Shown here one piece after another: positions 17,067-27,080 of a stretch of 64,000 bases of DNA. Position 1 is the stretch's first letter. The number at the start of each line of letters is the position of its first letter. The position numbers and the translations under genes are program-made. Source of the DNA: Bacteroidales bacterium (GTDB lineage: Bacteria; Bacteroidota; Bacteroidia; Bacteroidales; JAUNSR01); contig JAUNSR010000001.1 of assembly GCA_030539115.1 (NCBI GenBank), positions 163,991 through 227,990 on the forward strand. The letters run 5' to 3'. The notes below the pieces were generated by a model, which was not told the origin of the DNA, ran no database searches, and saw nothing but the letters and a program-made list of their open reading frames with translations.

Positions 17067-19064
17067 ATGGTTTTAGGGATGCAAAATATAAATAAAATTA
17101 TAGGTGTTTTTATATTGTTTTTTTCTATTAGTTTTTCATTATTTTCTCAACAGAAAAGCTACCCGACAACAAAAGTAGATGGGAAGGAGTTTTACATCTA
17201 TAATGTAGGAGCCCGTGAAGGATTTTATTCTTTAACAAGACAATTCAATGTCTCACAGCAGGAAATAGAGAAATATAACCCGGAAACAAAAGCCGGACTA
17301 AAAGATGGCCAAAGAATACTTATTCCTGTAAATCCTGAAACGATAGCTACTGAAACAAAAAAGCAAGATTCTGAATTTACCCATACAGTTGAACCGGGAG
17401 AAACTCTTAACTCTATTGCTCGTACTTACGGAGTTGGAGTTGCCGCAATAAAAGCAATGAACCCGAGACTTGGAGAGATACTTAGTGTTGGTCATTCTTT
17501 AAGAATTCCTCAACCTAAAATAGCACCATCATCAGGCTCTAAAAAAAATGGTGTATATATTTATCATACTATAGAACCAAAAGAAACTCTTTTTTCAGTT
17601 GCAAAAAAATATAATGTTTCGGTTCAGTCTATTATTGATTCAAATCCGGGATTGAATGAAAGTTCATTTTCTATCGGACGAATTATAAGAATTAATGAAA
17701 ATGCATCTCAAGAGAACAACCCAACTGAAACACCAGTTTCTAAAATTGTTTACAAAAAATATACTGCAGAAAAGAAAGATAATATTTATAGTATTGCAAG
17801 AAAGTTTGAGATATCTCTTACTTCTCTTCTTGAGGCCAACCCTGGTTTATCTAAAATTAAGGTCGGTCAAATAATCAATATACCTGTAGTTGAACAAACA
17901 AAAAACAATGTAATTGCTAATAATGAAAACTCTGAGCAGGTAAATGATATTTTAAGTGAAATCTCAAAAATCAAAAAAGAGGAAAGAATAAGCATTACCC
18001 TTCTTTTACCACTACAGCTAAATCAACATTCCTCCTCATCCAATGGACAGCAATTAAAATATGTAGAATTTTATCAGGGATTTCTTTTGGCTGTAGACAG
18101 CCTTAAGAATAAAGGTGTATCAATAGATCTTTATGTTTACGACACTGAATCAAAAGATGTAAAGACAATACTTGGCTATCCTGAACTTGCCTCTACAGAT
18201 CTAATTATAGGTCCTGCTGATATTTCTCAAATGAAACATGTTACAAAATTCGGAAATGAGCATAAGATTAATGTAGTTAATCCATTTACTTTTGATGCTG
18301 AAGCTGTTGAAAATAATCCATATTTATTCCAGCTTAATACTCCAAACTCATATTTGTATACGGAATCTTCAACAGAATTTTCAAAACTTTTCAAAGATTA
18401 TTCTATTGTCTTTCTTAAGGATGAACATGAGGCTAATACAGAAAAGAATGATTTCATTGGATATTTGCTTCACGAACTAGACGGCAACAAACAACCATAT
18501 TTTATGTTTGAGTTTTCTGATAGTGAATCTCTTCAACAGGTAGATTCTTTACTTAATCTTACTGGCGAAACTGTCTTTGTTCCTCTGTCCTCAAGCAGAG
18601 CATCTTTAAGCAGAATACTTCCATCTTTGAGAATTATGCAGACAAAGAATCCAGATGTTAAAGTATCTCTTTTTGGATATCCTATATGGCAGACCTATAC
18701 AAAAGAGTTTATGGACTATTTTTATGAACTGAACACATATATTTATACAAGAATATATGTTAATCCATTTGCTGACAACACTAAAGAATTTTATGAGAAA
18801 TTTAAATTCTGGTATGGCTCTGAGCTTCTTCAAACTCCATGGAAATATGGTATTCTCGGTTTTGACACAGGTATGTTTTTTATAAATGCACTTGACATGT
18901 ATGGCAAAAATTTCGATGCTCATATCGATATGATTCCTGCTAAAAGCATTCAAACTGCGATGTGCTTTAGAAGATTAAACAATTGGAGCGGTTTTATAAA
19001 CAGATGTATTTATTTTGTCAACTTCCGTCCTGATTCATCAATTGATAGAATTGAGGTTAAGTAA
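17067..19064 (+). CDS. Four-LysM protein with periplasmic-binding-like domain
   Basis: Envelope protein of 665 residues with a signal peptide ending at about LFSQQK (28). Four LysM peptidoglycan-binding repeats occupy about 42-88, 103-148, 163-210 and 228-274. After a short linker, about 305-665 looks like a type I periplasmic-binding-protein fold (ITLLLPLQL, FYQGFLLAVDSL, DLIIGPADISQM). This LysM plus amino-acid-receptor-like architecture is common in Bacteroidota, and its function is not established. I infer that it is anchored to the cell wall. A gene for a small outer-membrane barrel follows 99 bp later. A -7 box at 16834 gives a leader of about 220 nt. Confidence 0.88.
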   Translation: MVLGMQNINKIIGVFILFFSISFSLFSQQKSYPTTKVDGKEFYIYNVGAREGFYSLTRQFNVSQQEIEKYNPETKAGLKDGQRILIPVNPETIATETKKQDSEFTHTVEPGETLNSIARTYGVGVAAIKAMNPRLGEILSVGHSLRIPQPKIAPSSGSKKNGVYIYHTIEPKETLFSVAKKYNVSVQSIIDSNPGLNESSFSIGRIIRINENASQENNPTETPVSKIVYKKYTAEKKDNIYSIARKFEISLTSLLEANPGLSKIKVGQIINIPVVEQTKNNVIANNENSEQVNDILSEISKIKKEERISITLLLPLQLNQHSSSSNGQQLKYVEFYQGFLLAVDSLKNKGVSIDLYVYDTESKDVKTILGYPELASTDLIIGPADISQMKHVTKFGNEHKINVVNPFTFDAEAVENNPYLFQLNTPNSYLYTESSTEFSKLFKDYSIVFLKDEHEANTEKNDFIGYLLHELDGNKQPYFMFEFSDSESLQQVDSLLNLTGETVFVPLSSSRASLSRILPSLRIMQTKNPDVKVSLFGYPIWQTYTKEFMDYFYELNTYIYTRIYVNPFADNTKEFYEKFKFWYGSELLQTPWKYGILGFDTGMFFINALDMYGKNFDAHIDMIPAKSIQTAMCFRRLNNWSGFINRCIYFVNFRPDSSIDRIEVK

Positions 19065-19163
19065 ATTAAAACAGTCAAAACTTAACTAAGAAATTGAAGT
19101 TTATGACAAGAAATATCATAAATATTGGTTTAGATTTTAAGGTTAAAAAGTAATTATATTTAA

Positions 19164-19841
19164 ATGAGAAATACTTTCAATATATTTTCAATAGCATTGT
19201 TGTTAATGATGTCTGCCAACTCAATTTTTTCACAAACTACTTCATATAAAGAAAGAACTTTTGGATTAAGAGGAGGTATGACTATGAGTAAAATGACATT
19301 CAAGCCAACAACAATAGCTCAGGAGATGAAAAACGGACTGGCTTTTGGTGTTGCCTATAGATATATCGAAGAAAAGCATTTTGGCATCCAAGTTGAATTT
19401 AATTATACCCAAAGAGGTTGGAAAGAGACATTGGAAGATTATCCTGAACTATATTTCGACAGGACATTAAACTATATTGAAGTGCCTTTTCTAAGTCATA
19501 TTTATTTCGGCAATAATAAATTTAGAGGATTCATTAATCTTGGACCTCAAATAGGCTACTTTATTTCAGGAAGTAAGAACACCAATATAACAGAGGCTGA
19601 TATATCTTCTGGAGCTTATGAAACAGCTCAACAAAATCTGGATGTATCAAAAAAACTTGATTATGGAATTTTAGGCGGAGGCGGAATTGAACTCCGTTTT
19701 GGCAAACATAGTTTTCTGGTTGAAGGAAGATATTATTTTGGCTTGGGTGATATTTTCCCTAACGACAAGAAAGATGAGTTTGAAACATCTTCAAATCAAA
19801 CAATATCTGTTGCCGCAACATATTTCTTTAGATTAAAATAA
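19164..19841 (+). CDS. Outer-membrane beta-barrel protein (PorT-like)
   Basis: Outer-membrane protein of 225 residues with a signal peptide ending about SIFSQTTS. The rest alternates hydrophobic residues in short amphipathic strands: GLRGGMTMSKM, FGVAYRYIE, FGIQVEFNYTQRG, NYIEVPFLSHIYFG, GFINLGPQIGYF. It ends in an aromatic-terminal strand AATYFFRLK. This is the PorT/porin-family small-barrel pattern; true PorT is a T9SS component, but many paralogues have other roles. It is probably co-transcribed with the LysM gene. Barrel assignment is firm and T9SS involvement is a guess. Confidence 0.85.
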   Translation: MRNTFNIFSIALLLMMSANSIFSQTTSYKERTFGLRGGMTMSKMTFKPTTIAQEMKNGLAFGVAYRYIEEKHFGIQVEFNYTQRGWKETLEDYPELYFDRTLNYIEVPFLSHIYFGNNKFRGFINLGPQIGYFISGSKNTNITEADISSGAYETAQQNLDVSKKLDYGILGGGGIELRFGKHSFLVEGRYYFGLGDIFPNDKKDEFETSSNQTISVAATYFFRLK

Positions 19842-20032
19842 AATCAATTTAACATTTTTAAGACAGACAATCATAACATTAAACTCTTTAAAAGTAAATA
19901 ACAGACGGCTTCAAAATATATCAGTAAGAGACAATCAGACATTAGACACCAATGGATATAAATCAGTAAAATGTTGTTACATTTTAATAATAAATGGAGT
20001 TATTATTATTAAAAGATAACTTTTGAAATAAT

Positions 20033-20084
20033 AAAAAATCGGGATTGTATGAATTTTTATATTCAATGACAATCCCGATTTTTT
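20033..20084. terminator. Bidirectional terminator, barrel gene and fhs
   Basis: A 16-bp perfect stem, AAAAAATCGGGATTGT at 20033-20048 pairing with 20069-20084, encloses a 20-nt loop that can form a smaller TGAAT/ATTCA stem. U-tracts arise on both strands. It lies between the convergent barrel gene and fhs. Confidence 0.88.
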
Positions 20085-20103
20085 TATTATCAAGTTATAT
20101 CCA

Positions 20104-21771
20104 TTAACTTAACCCTTCGATGTGGCCATCAACAATATCAATAAAGTTTGCCTGAGGTACTTTAGGGAGTCCGGGCATTCTCATTATCTCACCTGCAATA
20201 GCAACAATAAACTCAGCTCCATTGTTAATAACAATATCATTAATCTTGAAGTCAAATCCTTTTGCCACACCATAGGCCTTAGGATCAGCAGAGAAAGAAT
20301 ATTGAGTTTTTGCTATACAAACAGGATAATTATTAACACCTAATTCATCAATATGAGACAGCATTTTTAAAGACTTCTCGCTGAAAGACACATTGCCTGC
20401 ACCATAAAGATTGTAAGCAACCTTTTCGATCTTTGTTTTAATTGAATCTTCATCACTGTATGTAAACTGCAATGGCTTTGAAGGATTATTTTCAATCTCA
20501 TCTACAACCATATTTGCAAGGGCAACAGCGCCTTCACCACCCTTTGCAAAAGCATCATTGACAACAAAACCGACATTCATATCTTTGCAATGGGCAGCAA
20601 TAGCATCAACTTCCTTATCTGTATCGAAAGAATACCTGTTAAATGCAACCATAACATTTTGACCAAAGGAACGCATGTTATTTATATGTTTATCAAGATT
20701 TTCAAAGCCTTTAATCAAGCCGTCCATATCAGGCTCTTTAATTTTTGAGACATCTACCCCTCCATGCATTTTAAGACCTTGAGCTGTTGCAACAATTATG
20801 GTAAGTTTTGGGGTTAAACCTGCTTTTCTACACTTAATATTAAAGAATTTTTCAGCACCAAGATCAGCACCGAATCCGGCTTCTGTGATAACATAGTCGC
20901 CATAAGTCATTGCCATCTTTGTTGCTAAAATAGAATTGCAGCCATGAGCGATATTTGCAAAAGGACCTCCATGAACAAAAGCCGCTGTATTTTCTGTTGT
21001 CTGGACTAAATTGGGATTAATGGCATCTTTTAATAAAACTGTGATAGCACCGGCAACACCCAAATCTTTAACAGTCAAAGGTGAGCCGTCATATTTGTAT
21101 CCAAGAAGGATATTTTCAATTCTTCTTCTCAAATCATCAAGACTTGTTGCAAGACAAAGAATAGCCATAATCTCAGATGCAGGTGTAATATCAAATCCTG
21201 TTTCATAAGGGATTCCATTGGCGCTTCCTCCAAGGCCTGTTATAATCTTTCGTAAGCCACGGTCATTAATGTCAATAACTCTTTTCCAAAGAATTTCCTT
21301 AAGACCCGGCTGAGTCTTTCTATTTTGATAAATATAATTATCCAAAAGAGCTGTAATCATGTTATGTGCAGAAGTGATAGCATGAAAATCTCCGGTAAAA
21401 TGAAGATTAATATTTTCCATAGGAAGGACCTGTGCGTAACCACCTCCTGCAGCCCCGCCTTTCATACCAAAACATGGACCCAATGATGGTTCTCTTAAAG
21501 CAGCTATAGCTTTCTTACCTATTTTACACAATCCAAGGGCAAGACCAATACTAACTGTAGTTTTTCCTATTCCGGCTTTAGTAGGTGTAATTGCTGTAAC
21601 CAAAATAAGATTACTTTGTTTTACTTTATCATCATTAATAAGTTCAACTGGAATCTTTGCAATGTATTTTCCATAGTTAAGAACCTCTTCACGTGGTATT
21701 CCTATTCCGGTTGCAACTTGTTTGATCTTCTCTAATTTACATTCTCTGGCAATTTCAATGTCCGATTTCAT
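20104..21771 (-). CDS. fhs: Formate-tetrahydrofolate ligase
   Basis: Cytoplasmic enzyme that makes 10-formyltetrahydrofolate from formate, THF and ATP, feeding purine and one-carbon metabolism. It has 555 residues, full length. The ATP-binding segment [11 protein letters not shown] is at 62-72, followed by [36 protein letters not shown] and [20 protein letters not shown], all diagnostic. It starts at the ATG at 21771 and forms a single transcription unit ended by the strong hairpin at 20033-20084. Nothing unusual was seen. Confidence 0.98.
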   Translation of the reverse strand: MKSDIEIARECKLEKIKQVATGIGIPREEVLNYGKYIAKIPVELINDDKVKQSNLILVTAITPTKAGIGKTTVSIGLALGLCKIGKKAIAALREPSLGPCFGMKGGAAGGGYAQVLPMENINLHFTGDFHAITSAHNMITALLDNYIYQNRKTQPGLKEILWKRVIDINDRGLRKIITGLGGSANGIPYETGFDITPASEIMAILCLATSLDDLRRRIENILLGYKYDGSPLTVKDLGVAGAITVLLKDAINPNLVQTTENTAAFVHGGPFANIAHGCNSILATKMAMTYGDYVITEAGFGADLGAEKFFNIKCRKAGLTPKLTIIVATAQGLKMHGGVDVSKIKEPDMDGLIKGFENLDKHINNMRSFGQNVMVAFNRYSFDTDKEVDAIAAHCKDMNVGFVVNDAFAKGGEGAVALANMVVDEIENNPSKPLQFTYSDEDSIKTKIEKVAYNLYGAGNVSFSEKSLKMLSHIDELGVNNYPVCIAKTQYSFSADPKAYGVAKGFDFKINDIVINNGAEFIVAIAGEIMRMPGLPKVPQANFIDIVDGHIEGLS

Positions 21772-21899
21772 AATAATAAAAGATTATATATCATCAACAA
21801 TTTAATCTCAGTAAAAAGCATAAGTAATTATTATTTAAAATGCTTTTAAAAGCTTTTCTAATTGAGACTAATAAAAAGTTTAGTTTAAATAAATTCTAT

Positions 21900-23912
21900 T
21901 TAATTTGTTTCCAATAATTTTTCAAGCCTTACAAGCTCATCCCTTAATCGAGCAGCCTCAATGAATTCAAGATTTTTTGCAGCTTCCAACATCTCTTTTC
22001 GTGTCATTTCAAGAGTTTTCTTTATTTCATTCTTTGACATAAATTTCTCTACAGGATCGGCTACAAGAGATGGAGTCAAAGATTCAACATAAACTCCAGC
22101 TTCAAGTTCAGGCATATCACTTTCTCCCATTATAGCCTTTTTAGCTTTTTGTATCGCTGTAGGAGTAATGCCATGCTCTTCATTATATTTCATCTGTTTC
22201 TCACGGCGACGGTTAGTTTCATCAATTGTTTTTTGCATACTGTCAGTAATTTTATCAGCATACATAATTACAAAGCCATTTAAATTACGTGCCGCTCTAC
22301 CGGCCGTCTGAGTCAAAGATCTATGAGAGCGCAAGAATCCCTCTTTGTCTGCATCAAGGATTGCCACAAGAGAAACTTCAGGAAGATCAAGCCCCTCTCT
22401 TAAAAGATTTACGCCGATAAGAACATCATAAATGCCATTTCTTAAATCCTCCATAATTTTAACACGTTCCATTGTGTCTATATCGGAGTGAATATAAGCA
22501 GATTTAATATCCAACCGTTGTAAATAGGCGTCAAGTTCCTCAGCCATTCTTTTTGTCAAGGTTGTTACAAGTACTCTTTCATTCTTTTCAACCCTTATTC
22601 TAATCTCTTCCATCAAATCATCAATCTGATTTAAACTTGGACGCACTTCAATCTGAGGATCGAGCAAACCTGTAGGACGAATTACCTGCTCAACTATCAC
22701 GCCTTCTGATTTGGTTAATTCATAATCGGCAGGGGTTGCACTAACATATATACACTCTTTTGCAAGAGATTCAAACTCCTCAAATTTTAATGGACGATTA
22801 TCTATGGCAGCAGGCAGTCTAAACCCATACTCCACAAGATTAGTCTTCCTTGAGAAATCACCACCATACATTGCTCTTATCTGAGGAATAGTAACATGAC
22901 TCTCATCAATGATAACCATAAAATCTTCAGGAAAATAATCTAAAAGACAGAAAGGGCGTGAACCGGAAAGACGCCCATCAAAATAGCGGGAATAATTTTC
23001 AATACCGGAACAATGTCCAACCTCTCTAATCATTTCTATATCATAGGTAACCCTTTCATAGAGTCTTTTAGCTTCAAGTTCCTTGCCAATGGATTTAAAA
23101 AATTCAACTTGTCTTCCCAAATCAAGTTCTATCTCTCCTATTGCCCTGTCAATCCTTGGCTTAGTTGTAACAAATATATTTGCCGGTGCTATTTTATATT
23201 CTTCAAATTGAGTAATCGTATGGCCGGTTATAGGGTCAACAGTTTCAATACTTTCAATTTCATCTCCCCAGAAAGTTATTCTTACAATAAGTTCTACATA
23301 TGCAAGATATATATCAATAGTATCACCCTTAACTCTGAAATTACCTCTTGCAAGTTGGATTTCATTTCTCGAATATTGACTCTCAACCAATCGTCTGAGA
23401 AAAACATTTCTCTCAAAATTTTGGCCAACCTTTATATCAATCATGTTACTATGAAAATCTTCGGGGTTACCTATTCCATATAGACATGAGACAGAAGAAA
23501 CGACAATTACATCTTTTCTTCCTGAAAGAAGAGATGCTGTAGTTGAAAGCCTTAATTTTTCAATTTCATCGTTTATTGCCAGGTCCTTTTCAATATAAGT
23601 ATCTGTGGTAGGAATATATGCTTCAGGCTGATAATAGTCATAATAGGACACAAAGTACTCGACTGCATTATCCGGAAAAAAGTTTTTAAACTCTCCGTAC
23701 AACTGTGCAGCCAATGTTTTGTTATGACTTAAGATAAGGGTAGGTTTTTGAGTCTGCTCAATTACGTTAGCCATGGTAAAAGTTTTTCCTGACCCTGTTA
23801 CTCCCAAAAGAGTTTGAAACGGAATTCTATCAAAAACTCCCTGAGTCAATTGCTTAATTGCTTCAGGCTGATCACCTGTCGGCTTGTAAGGCGAAATGAT
23901 CTTAAAATCCAT
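21900..23912 (-). CDS. uvrB: Excinuclease ABC subunit B
   Basis: Damage-verification helicase-like subunit of nucleotide excision repair, 670 residues. Walker A is GVTGSGKT at 37-44. The damage-probing beta-hairpin region SYYDYYQPEAYIP, helicase motifs including QTAGRAARN, and the C-terminal UVR motif (EFIEAARLRDELVRLEKLL) that binds UvrC are all present. The ATG lies 2 bp after the stop codon of a 63-residue PspC-domain gene, so the two are almost certainly co-transcribed and translationally coupled. Confidence 0.98.
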   Translation of the reverse strand: MDFKIISPYKPTGDQPEAIKQLTQGVFDRIPFQTLLGVTGSGKTFTMANVIEQTQKPTLILSHNKTLAAQLYGEFKNFFPDNAVEYFVSYYDYYQPEAYIPTTDTYIEKDLAINDEIEKLRLSTTASLLSGRKDVIVVSSVSCLYGIGNPEDFHSNMIDIKVGQNFERNVFLRRLVESQYSRNEIQLARGNFRVKGDTIDIYLAYVELIVRITFWGDEIESIETVDPITGHTITQFEEYKIAPANIFVTTKPRIDRAIGEIELDLGRQVEFFKSIGKELEAKRLYERVTYDIEMIREVGHCSGIENYSRYFDGRLSGSRPFCLLDYFPEDFMVIIDESHVTIPQIRAMYGGDFSRKTNLVEYGFRLPAAIDNRPLKFEEFESLAKECIYVSATPADYELTKSEGVIVEQVIRPTGLLDPQIEVRPSLNQIDDLMEEIRIRVEKNERVLVTTLTKRMAEELDAYLQRLDIKSAYIHSDIDTMERVKIMEDLRNGIYDVLIGVNLLREGLDLPEVSLVAILDADKEGFLRSHRSLTQTAGRAARNLNGFVIMYADKITDSMQKTIDETNRRREKQMKYNEEHGITPTAIQKAKKAIMGESDMPELEAGVYVESLTPSLVADPVEKFMSKNEIKKTLEMTRKEMLEAAKNLEFIEAARLRDELVRLEKLLETN

Positions 23913-23914
23913 TA

Positions 23915-24106
23915 TTAATTTTCTTCGGCTGGAATTACCAAAGCCATTACTACATATGCTATAAGACCAGGGAAAAAACCGGTAAATATTGTCAACAGAA
24001 TATAAGCCACGCGAACTATAGTAGGATCTATATCAAAATAATTGGCAAGTCCGCCCAATACTCCACTCACTTTTTTGTTTTTGGACTTAAATAATTTCTT
24101 TTCCAT
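23915..24106 (-). CDS. PspC-domain small membrane protein
   Basis: Small protein of 63 residues that is nearly all PspC domain: a cytoplasmic basic start (MEKKLFKSKNKK), VSGVLGGLANYFDIDPTIVRVAYILLT, and one hydrophobic helix about 34-58. PspC domains are linked to envelope-stress sensing, but single-domain copies like this have no firm role. It ends 2 bp before uvrB and has a -7 box 83 bp upstream, so it is the first gene of a pspC-uvrB operon. Confidence 0.9.
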   Translation of the reverse strand: MEKKLFKSKNKKVSGVLGGLANYFDIDPTIVRVAYILLTIFTGFFPGLIAYVVMALVIPAEEN

Positions 24107-24420
24107 AACTTAAATAGGTTGTTTAACACCTCTACAGCCATCGAATGAAAATAATTATTCTTTCTTTGTAGAAGCTTTTTTGACATTACAAAGTTATAAA
24201 AAATCATATTATATATATCTGTTTTAATATTATTATAAGTAAAACGGTCTTTAAGAATTACTTTAATTTTAAAAAATATGTTAGTAATATTATCGAGATA
24301 GATTTTTAAAACTTTTGTTTACATTTTTAATTTGTTTTAAATGTAAATTGTCATTTGCTATAAAATTGCTTTCTTTGCTGAATAACCATTACATTATGAA
24401 AGCACATAAATAAACAAATT
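24107..24420. other. Divergent spacer pspC / paaK
   Basis: AT-rich spacer with the promoters of both flanking units. On the minus strand TAACTTTG (24189-24196) is a good -7 box for pspC-uvrB. On the plus strand the near-match TTTCTTTG around 24369 could serve paaK. No gene is seen. Confidence 0.5.
24189..24196 (-). promoter_or_regulatory. -7 box of pspC-uvrB operon
   Basis: TAACTTTG on the minus strand, 83 bp upstream of the pspC-like ATG; it matches TAnnTTTG. Confidence 0.45.
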
Positions 24421-25722
24421 ATGATTTGGAATAAAGAGGCAGAGTGCATGAGCAGAGAACAATTGCGCGAACTGCAAGGCAAAAGATTAAGAAACGTAGT
24501 TGAGAATGTTTATAAAAACACTCCTTTCTATAGAAGAAAGATGGATGAAATTGGGGTTAAACCTGAAGATATCAACTCCATTGATGATATTACCAAACTT
24601 CCTTTTACTACAAAAACCGACCTTAGAGACAACTATCCTTTTGGACTTTGCGCAGTACCTATGAAAGATATTGTGCGTGTTCATGCCTCTTCTGGAACAA
24701 CCGGTAAACCAACTGTCGTTGGATATACAAGAAATGACTTGGAGGCTTGGGCCGATTGTCTTGCAAGAAGCTTCACTGCTTATGGCGCAACTAAAAACGA
24801 CTTCTTTCACATTTCTTATGGATATGGACTTTTCACTGGTGGGCTTGGAGCTCATTACGGAGCAGAAAAAATTGGAGCTTCTGTAATTCCAATGAGCAGT
24901 GGAAATACCGACAAACAGATTCTTTTAATGCATGATTTTGGTTCTTCTGTTTTATGCTGTACACCATCTTATGCTCTTTTTATAGCAGATAAAATTAAAG
25001 AATCAGGATATCCAAGAAACGAATTCAAATTAAAAATTGGAGCATTTGGAGCAGAACCTTGGACAGAGCAAATGAGAACAGAGCTTCAGGAAAAACTTGG
25101 CATTAAAGCTTATGACATTTATGGTCTTAGCGAAATTGCAGGTCCTGGAGTAGGTTTTGAATGTGAAAATCAAAATGGAACGCATCTTAATGAAGATCAT
25201 TATTTTCCTGAGATAATTAATCCCGTTACTTTTGAACCTATGAAAGAGGGTGAAACAGGTGAATTAGTTTTTACTCATCTGACAAAAGAGGGAATGCCTT
25301 TATTAAGATATCGCACTAAAGATCTTACGGCTCTTCATTTTGACAAATGCAGTTGCGGAAGAACTCTTGTTAGAATGGATAGAATTCTTGGAAGAAGTGA
25401 TGACATGATGATTATTAGAGGTGTAAATGTATTTCCTTCTCAGATTGAAAGCGTAATTCTTAAAATGGATGAATTTGCCCCTCAATATAAAATTTTTGTT
25501 GATAGAATAAATAATCTTGACATAATGGAGGTTTGGGTTGAGGTAAGAGAAGAATACTTTACAGATGAATTAAGCAAGATGCTTGCAATGAAGAAAAAAC
25601 TTTCTTCTGCCATCCATAGCGTTCTTGGTATTGCAGTTGACATAAAACTTGTTGAACCAAACAGCATTGAAAGAAGTGAAGGAAAAGCTAAAAGAGTTTT
25701 TGATAAAAGAATTTTTAAATAA
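24421..25722 (+). CDS. paaK: Phenylacetate-CoA ligase family protein
   Basis: Adenylate-forming acyl-CoA ligase of 433 residues. The ATP/AMP-binding loop is HASSGTTGKPTVVGYT (Lys97), then YGLSEIAGPGVGFEC and the C-terminal RGVNVFPSQIE segment near the catalytic domain hinge. Close family members activate phenylacetate or other aryl acids. In anaerobic Bacteroidales they often accompany indolepyruvate oxidoreductase genes, which are not here. The next gene, 30 bp downstream, encodes a tandem ACT-domain protein, a known companion of this ligase. Substrate is not proven by sequence. Confidence 0.92.
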   Translation: MIWNKEAECMSREQLRELQGKRLRNVVENVYKNTPFYRRKMDEIGVKPEDINSIDDITKLPFTTKTDLRDNYPFGLCAVPMKDIVRVHASSGTTGKPTVVGYTRNDLEAWADCLARSFTAYGATKNDFFHISYGYGLFTGGLGAHYGAEKIGASVIPMSSGNTDKQILLMHDFGSSVLCCTPSYALFIADKIKESGYPRNEFKLKIGAFGAEPWTEQMRTELQEKLGIKAYDIYGLSEIAGPGVGFECENQNGTHLNEDHYFPEIINPVTFEPMKEGETGELVFTHLTKEGMPLLRYRTKDLTALHFDKCSCGRTLVRMDRILGRSDDMMIIRGVNVFPSQIESVILKMDEFAPQYKIFVDRINNLDIMEVWVEVREEYFTDELSKMLAMKKKLSSAIHSVLGIAVDIKLVEPNSIERSEGKAKRVFDKRIFK

Positions 25723-25752
25723 TAAAGATTTTAAACATTTAAATATACAGCC

Positions 25753-26178
25753 ATGTTAATTAAACAATTGTCAGTCTTTCTTGAAAATCAAACAGGAAGG
25801 ATTAATCAGGTAACAGATATTCTTGGTCGATACAACATCAATATGACTGCCTTTTCTGTTGCGGAAGGCTCAGAGTTTGGGATTTTGAGACTTATAGTTC
25901 CTAATCCGGAAGTGGCAAAAGAAGTGTTAAAAGAAAATGGCTTTATGTCTACTATTACCGATGTAATCTGCCTTATCACGCCCAACTCACCGGGAGCTCT
26001 TGCAAAAGCTCTAAACTTATTGGCAGAAGAGGGCGTTTTTATTCAATATATGTATGCTTTCTCTGCAGGAGAAACGGCAAACGTTGTTATTAAGCCAAAC
26101 AATCTGGAAAGATGTGCCTCTATTTTACATGAGCACAGATTTGATGTTCTAAAACAAGACGGAGGCTACCAAATATAG
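25753..26178 (+). CDS. Tandem ACT-domain protein
   Basis: Cytoplasmic protein of 141 residues made of two ACT domains (about 1-68 and 70-141), seen in LSVFLENQTGRINQVTDILG and VICLITPNSPGALAKALNLL, each with the beta-alpha-beta pattern and the Gly that opens the ligand site. ACT pairs bind amino acids as allosteric sensors. It is placed right after paaK with a 30-bp gap, so it probably senses an amino acid or aryl compound linked to that ligase. No catalytic domain is attached. Confidence 0.9.
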   Translation: MLIKQLSVFLENQTGRINQVTDILGRYNINMTAFSVAEGSEFGILRLIVPNPEVAKEVLKENGFMSTITDVICLITPNSPGALAKALNLLAEEGVFIQYMYAFSAGETANVVIKPNNLERCASILHEHRFDVLKQDGGYQI

Positions 26179-26233
26179 GAATAGCACTTTGTTAATTTTC
26201 TTTGATTCGTTTTATTTATTAAAACGGAAACAC

Positions 26234-26241
26234 TACATTTG
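26234..26241 (+). promoter_or_regulatory. -7 box of the bamD operon
   Basis: TACATTTG matches TAnnTTTG and lies 22 bp upstream of the bamD ATG at 26264. Its position inside the open frame that extends upstream supports the downstream ATG as the true start. Confidence 0.55.
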
Positions 26242-26263
26242 CGCAATTATAAAGAAAGTAATA

Positions 26264-27064
26264 ATGAAGAAAGGATTATTTTTTATACTTCTACTGATAA
26301 CATTCGCTTCTTGCGGCGATTATAATAAAATACTAAAAAGCTCTGACTACGAGTTGAAATACGAATATGCTAAGAAATATTATGCTGAAAAGAAATATTC
26401 CAAAGCTGCAACACTTCTTGAAGAGGTGGTTCCTTTTTTCAAAGGTCAGGAGTATGCTGAAGAGTCATTGTATCTTTTAGCTCAAAGTTATTACGGCTCC
26501 AAAGATTATGTTACCTCCGGAGCTTATTTTACTACTTATTATAACAACTATCCAAAGGGCGAATATGCAGAATTAGCTCGTTATTATGCCGGTTATGGTT
26601 ATTATCTTGATTCTCCCGACCCTCGTCTTGATCAAAGTGGTACATATAAAGCTATTAATGAGTTTCAATTGTTCTTGGAATATTTTCCAAAAAGTGAAAA
26701 AGCAGAAAATGTGCAGAATTTAATTTTTGAACTTCAAGACAAGCTTGCTCAAAAAGAATTATTGAGTGCAACCTTATATTATAATCTTGGGAACTATCAG
26801 GGCAATAACTATGAATCAGCTGTTATAACTGCTCAAAATGCTTTAAGAGACTATCCTTATTCAAAATATAAAGAGGATTTGGCTATTATTGTATTAAAAT
26901 CAAGATATGAAGAGGCTTTAAATAGTGTTGAAGAAAAACAAGAAGAAAGATTTAGGGATGTAATTGACGAATATTACGGTTTTGCCAATGAATTTCCGGA
27001 AAGTAAATATCAGAAAGTTGCTCGAAACATTCTTGAGTCATCATCAAAGAAAATTAACGACTAA
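26264..27064 (+). CDS. bamD: Outer membrane assembly lipoprotein BamD
   Basis: Component of the BAM complex that folds outer-membrane proteins, 266 residues. I chose the ATG at 26264 because a typical lipoprotein signal peptide follows (MKKGLFFILLLITFASC, lipobox Cys17) and a -7 box lies just upstream; the frame is open to 26189. TPR-like helical hairpins fill the mature part (KKYSKAATLLEEVVPFF, EESLYLLAQSYYGSKDY, NEFQLFLEYFPKSEKAE). The next genes are omega and DUF4293, a gene order familiar from Bacteroidota, which supports the call. Confidence 0.93.
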   Translation: MKKGLFFILLLITFASCGDYNKILKSSDYELKYEYAKKYYAEKKYSKAATLLEEVVPFFKGQEYAEESLYLLAQSYYGSKDYVTSGAYFTTYYNNYPKGEYAELARYYAGYGYYLDSPDPRLDQSGTYKAINEFQLFLEYFPKSEKAENVQNLIFELQDKLAQKELLSATLYYNLGNYQGNNYESAVITAQNALRDYPYSKYKEDLAIIVLKSRYEEALNSVEEKQEERFRDVIDEYYGFANEFPESKYQKVARNILESSSKKIND

Positions 27065-27080
27065 TCAGATAAATAAGAAT

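Noticed and set aside
23013..23483. 156-codon frame antisense to uvrB
   Set aside because: Lies wholly opposite a strongly conserved gene; its residues mirror the antisense of uvrB codons and match no family.
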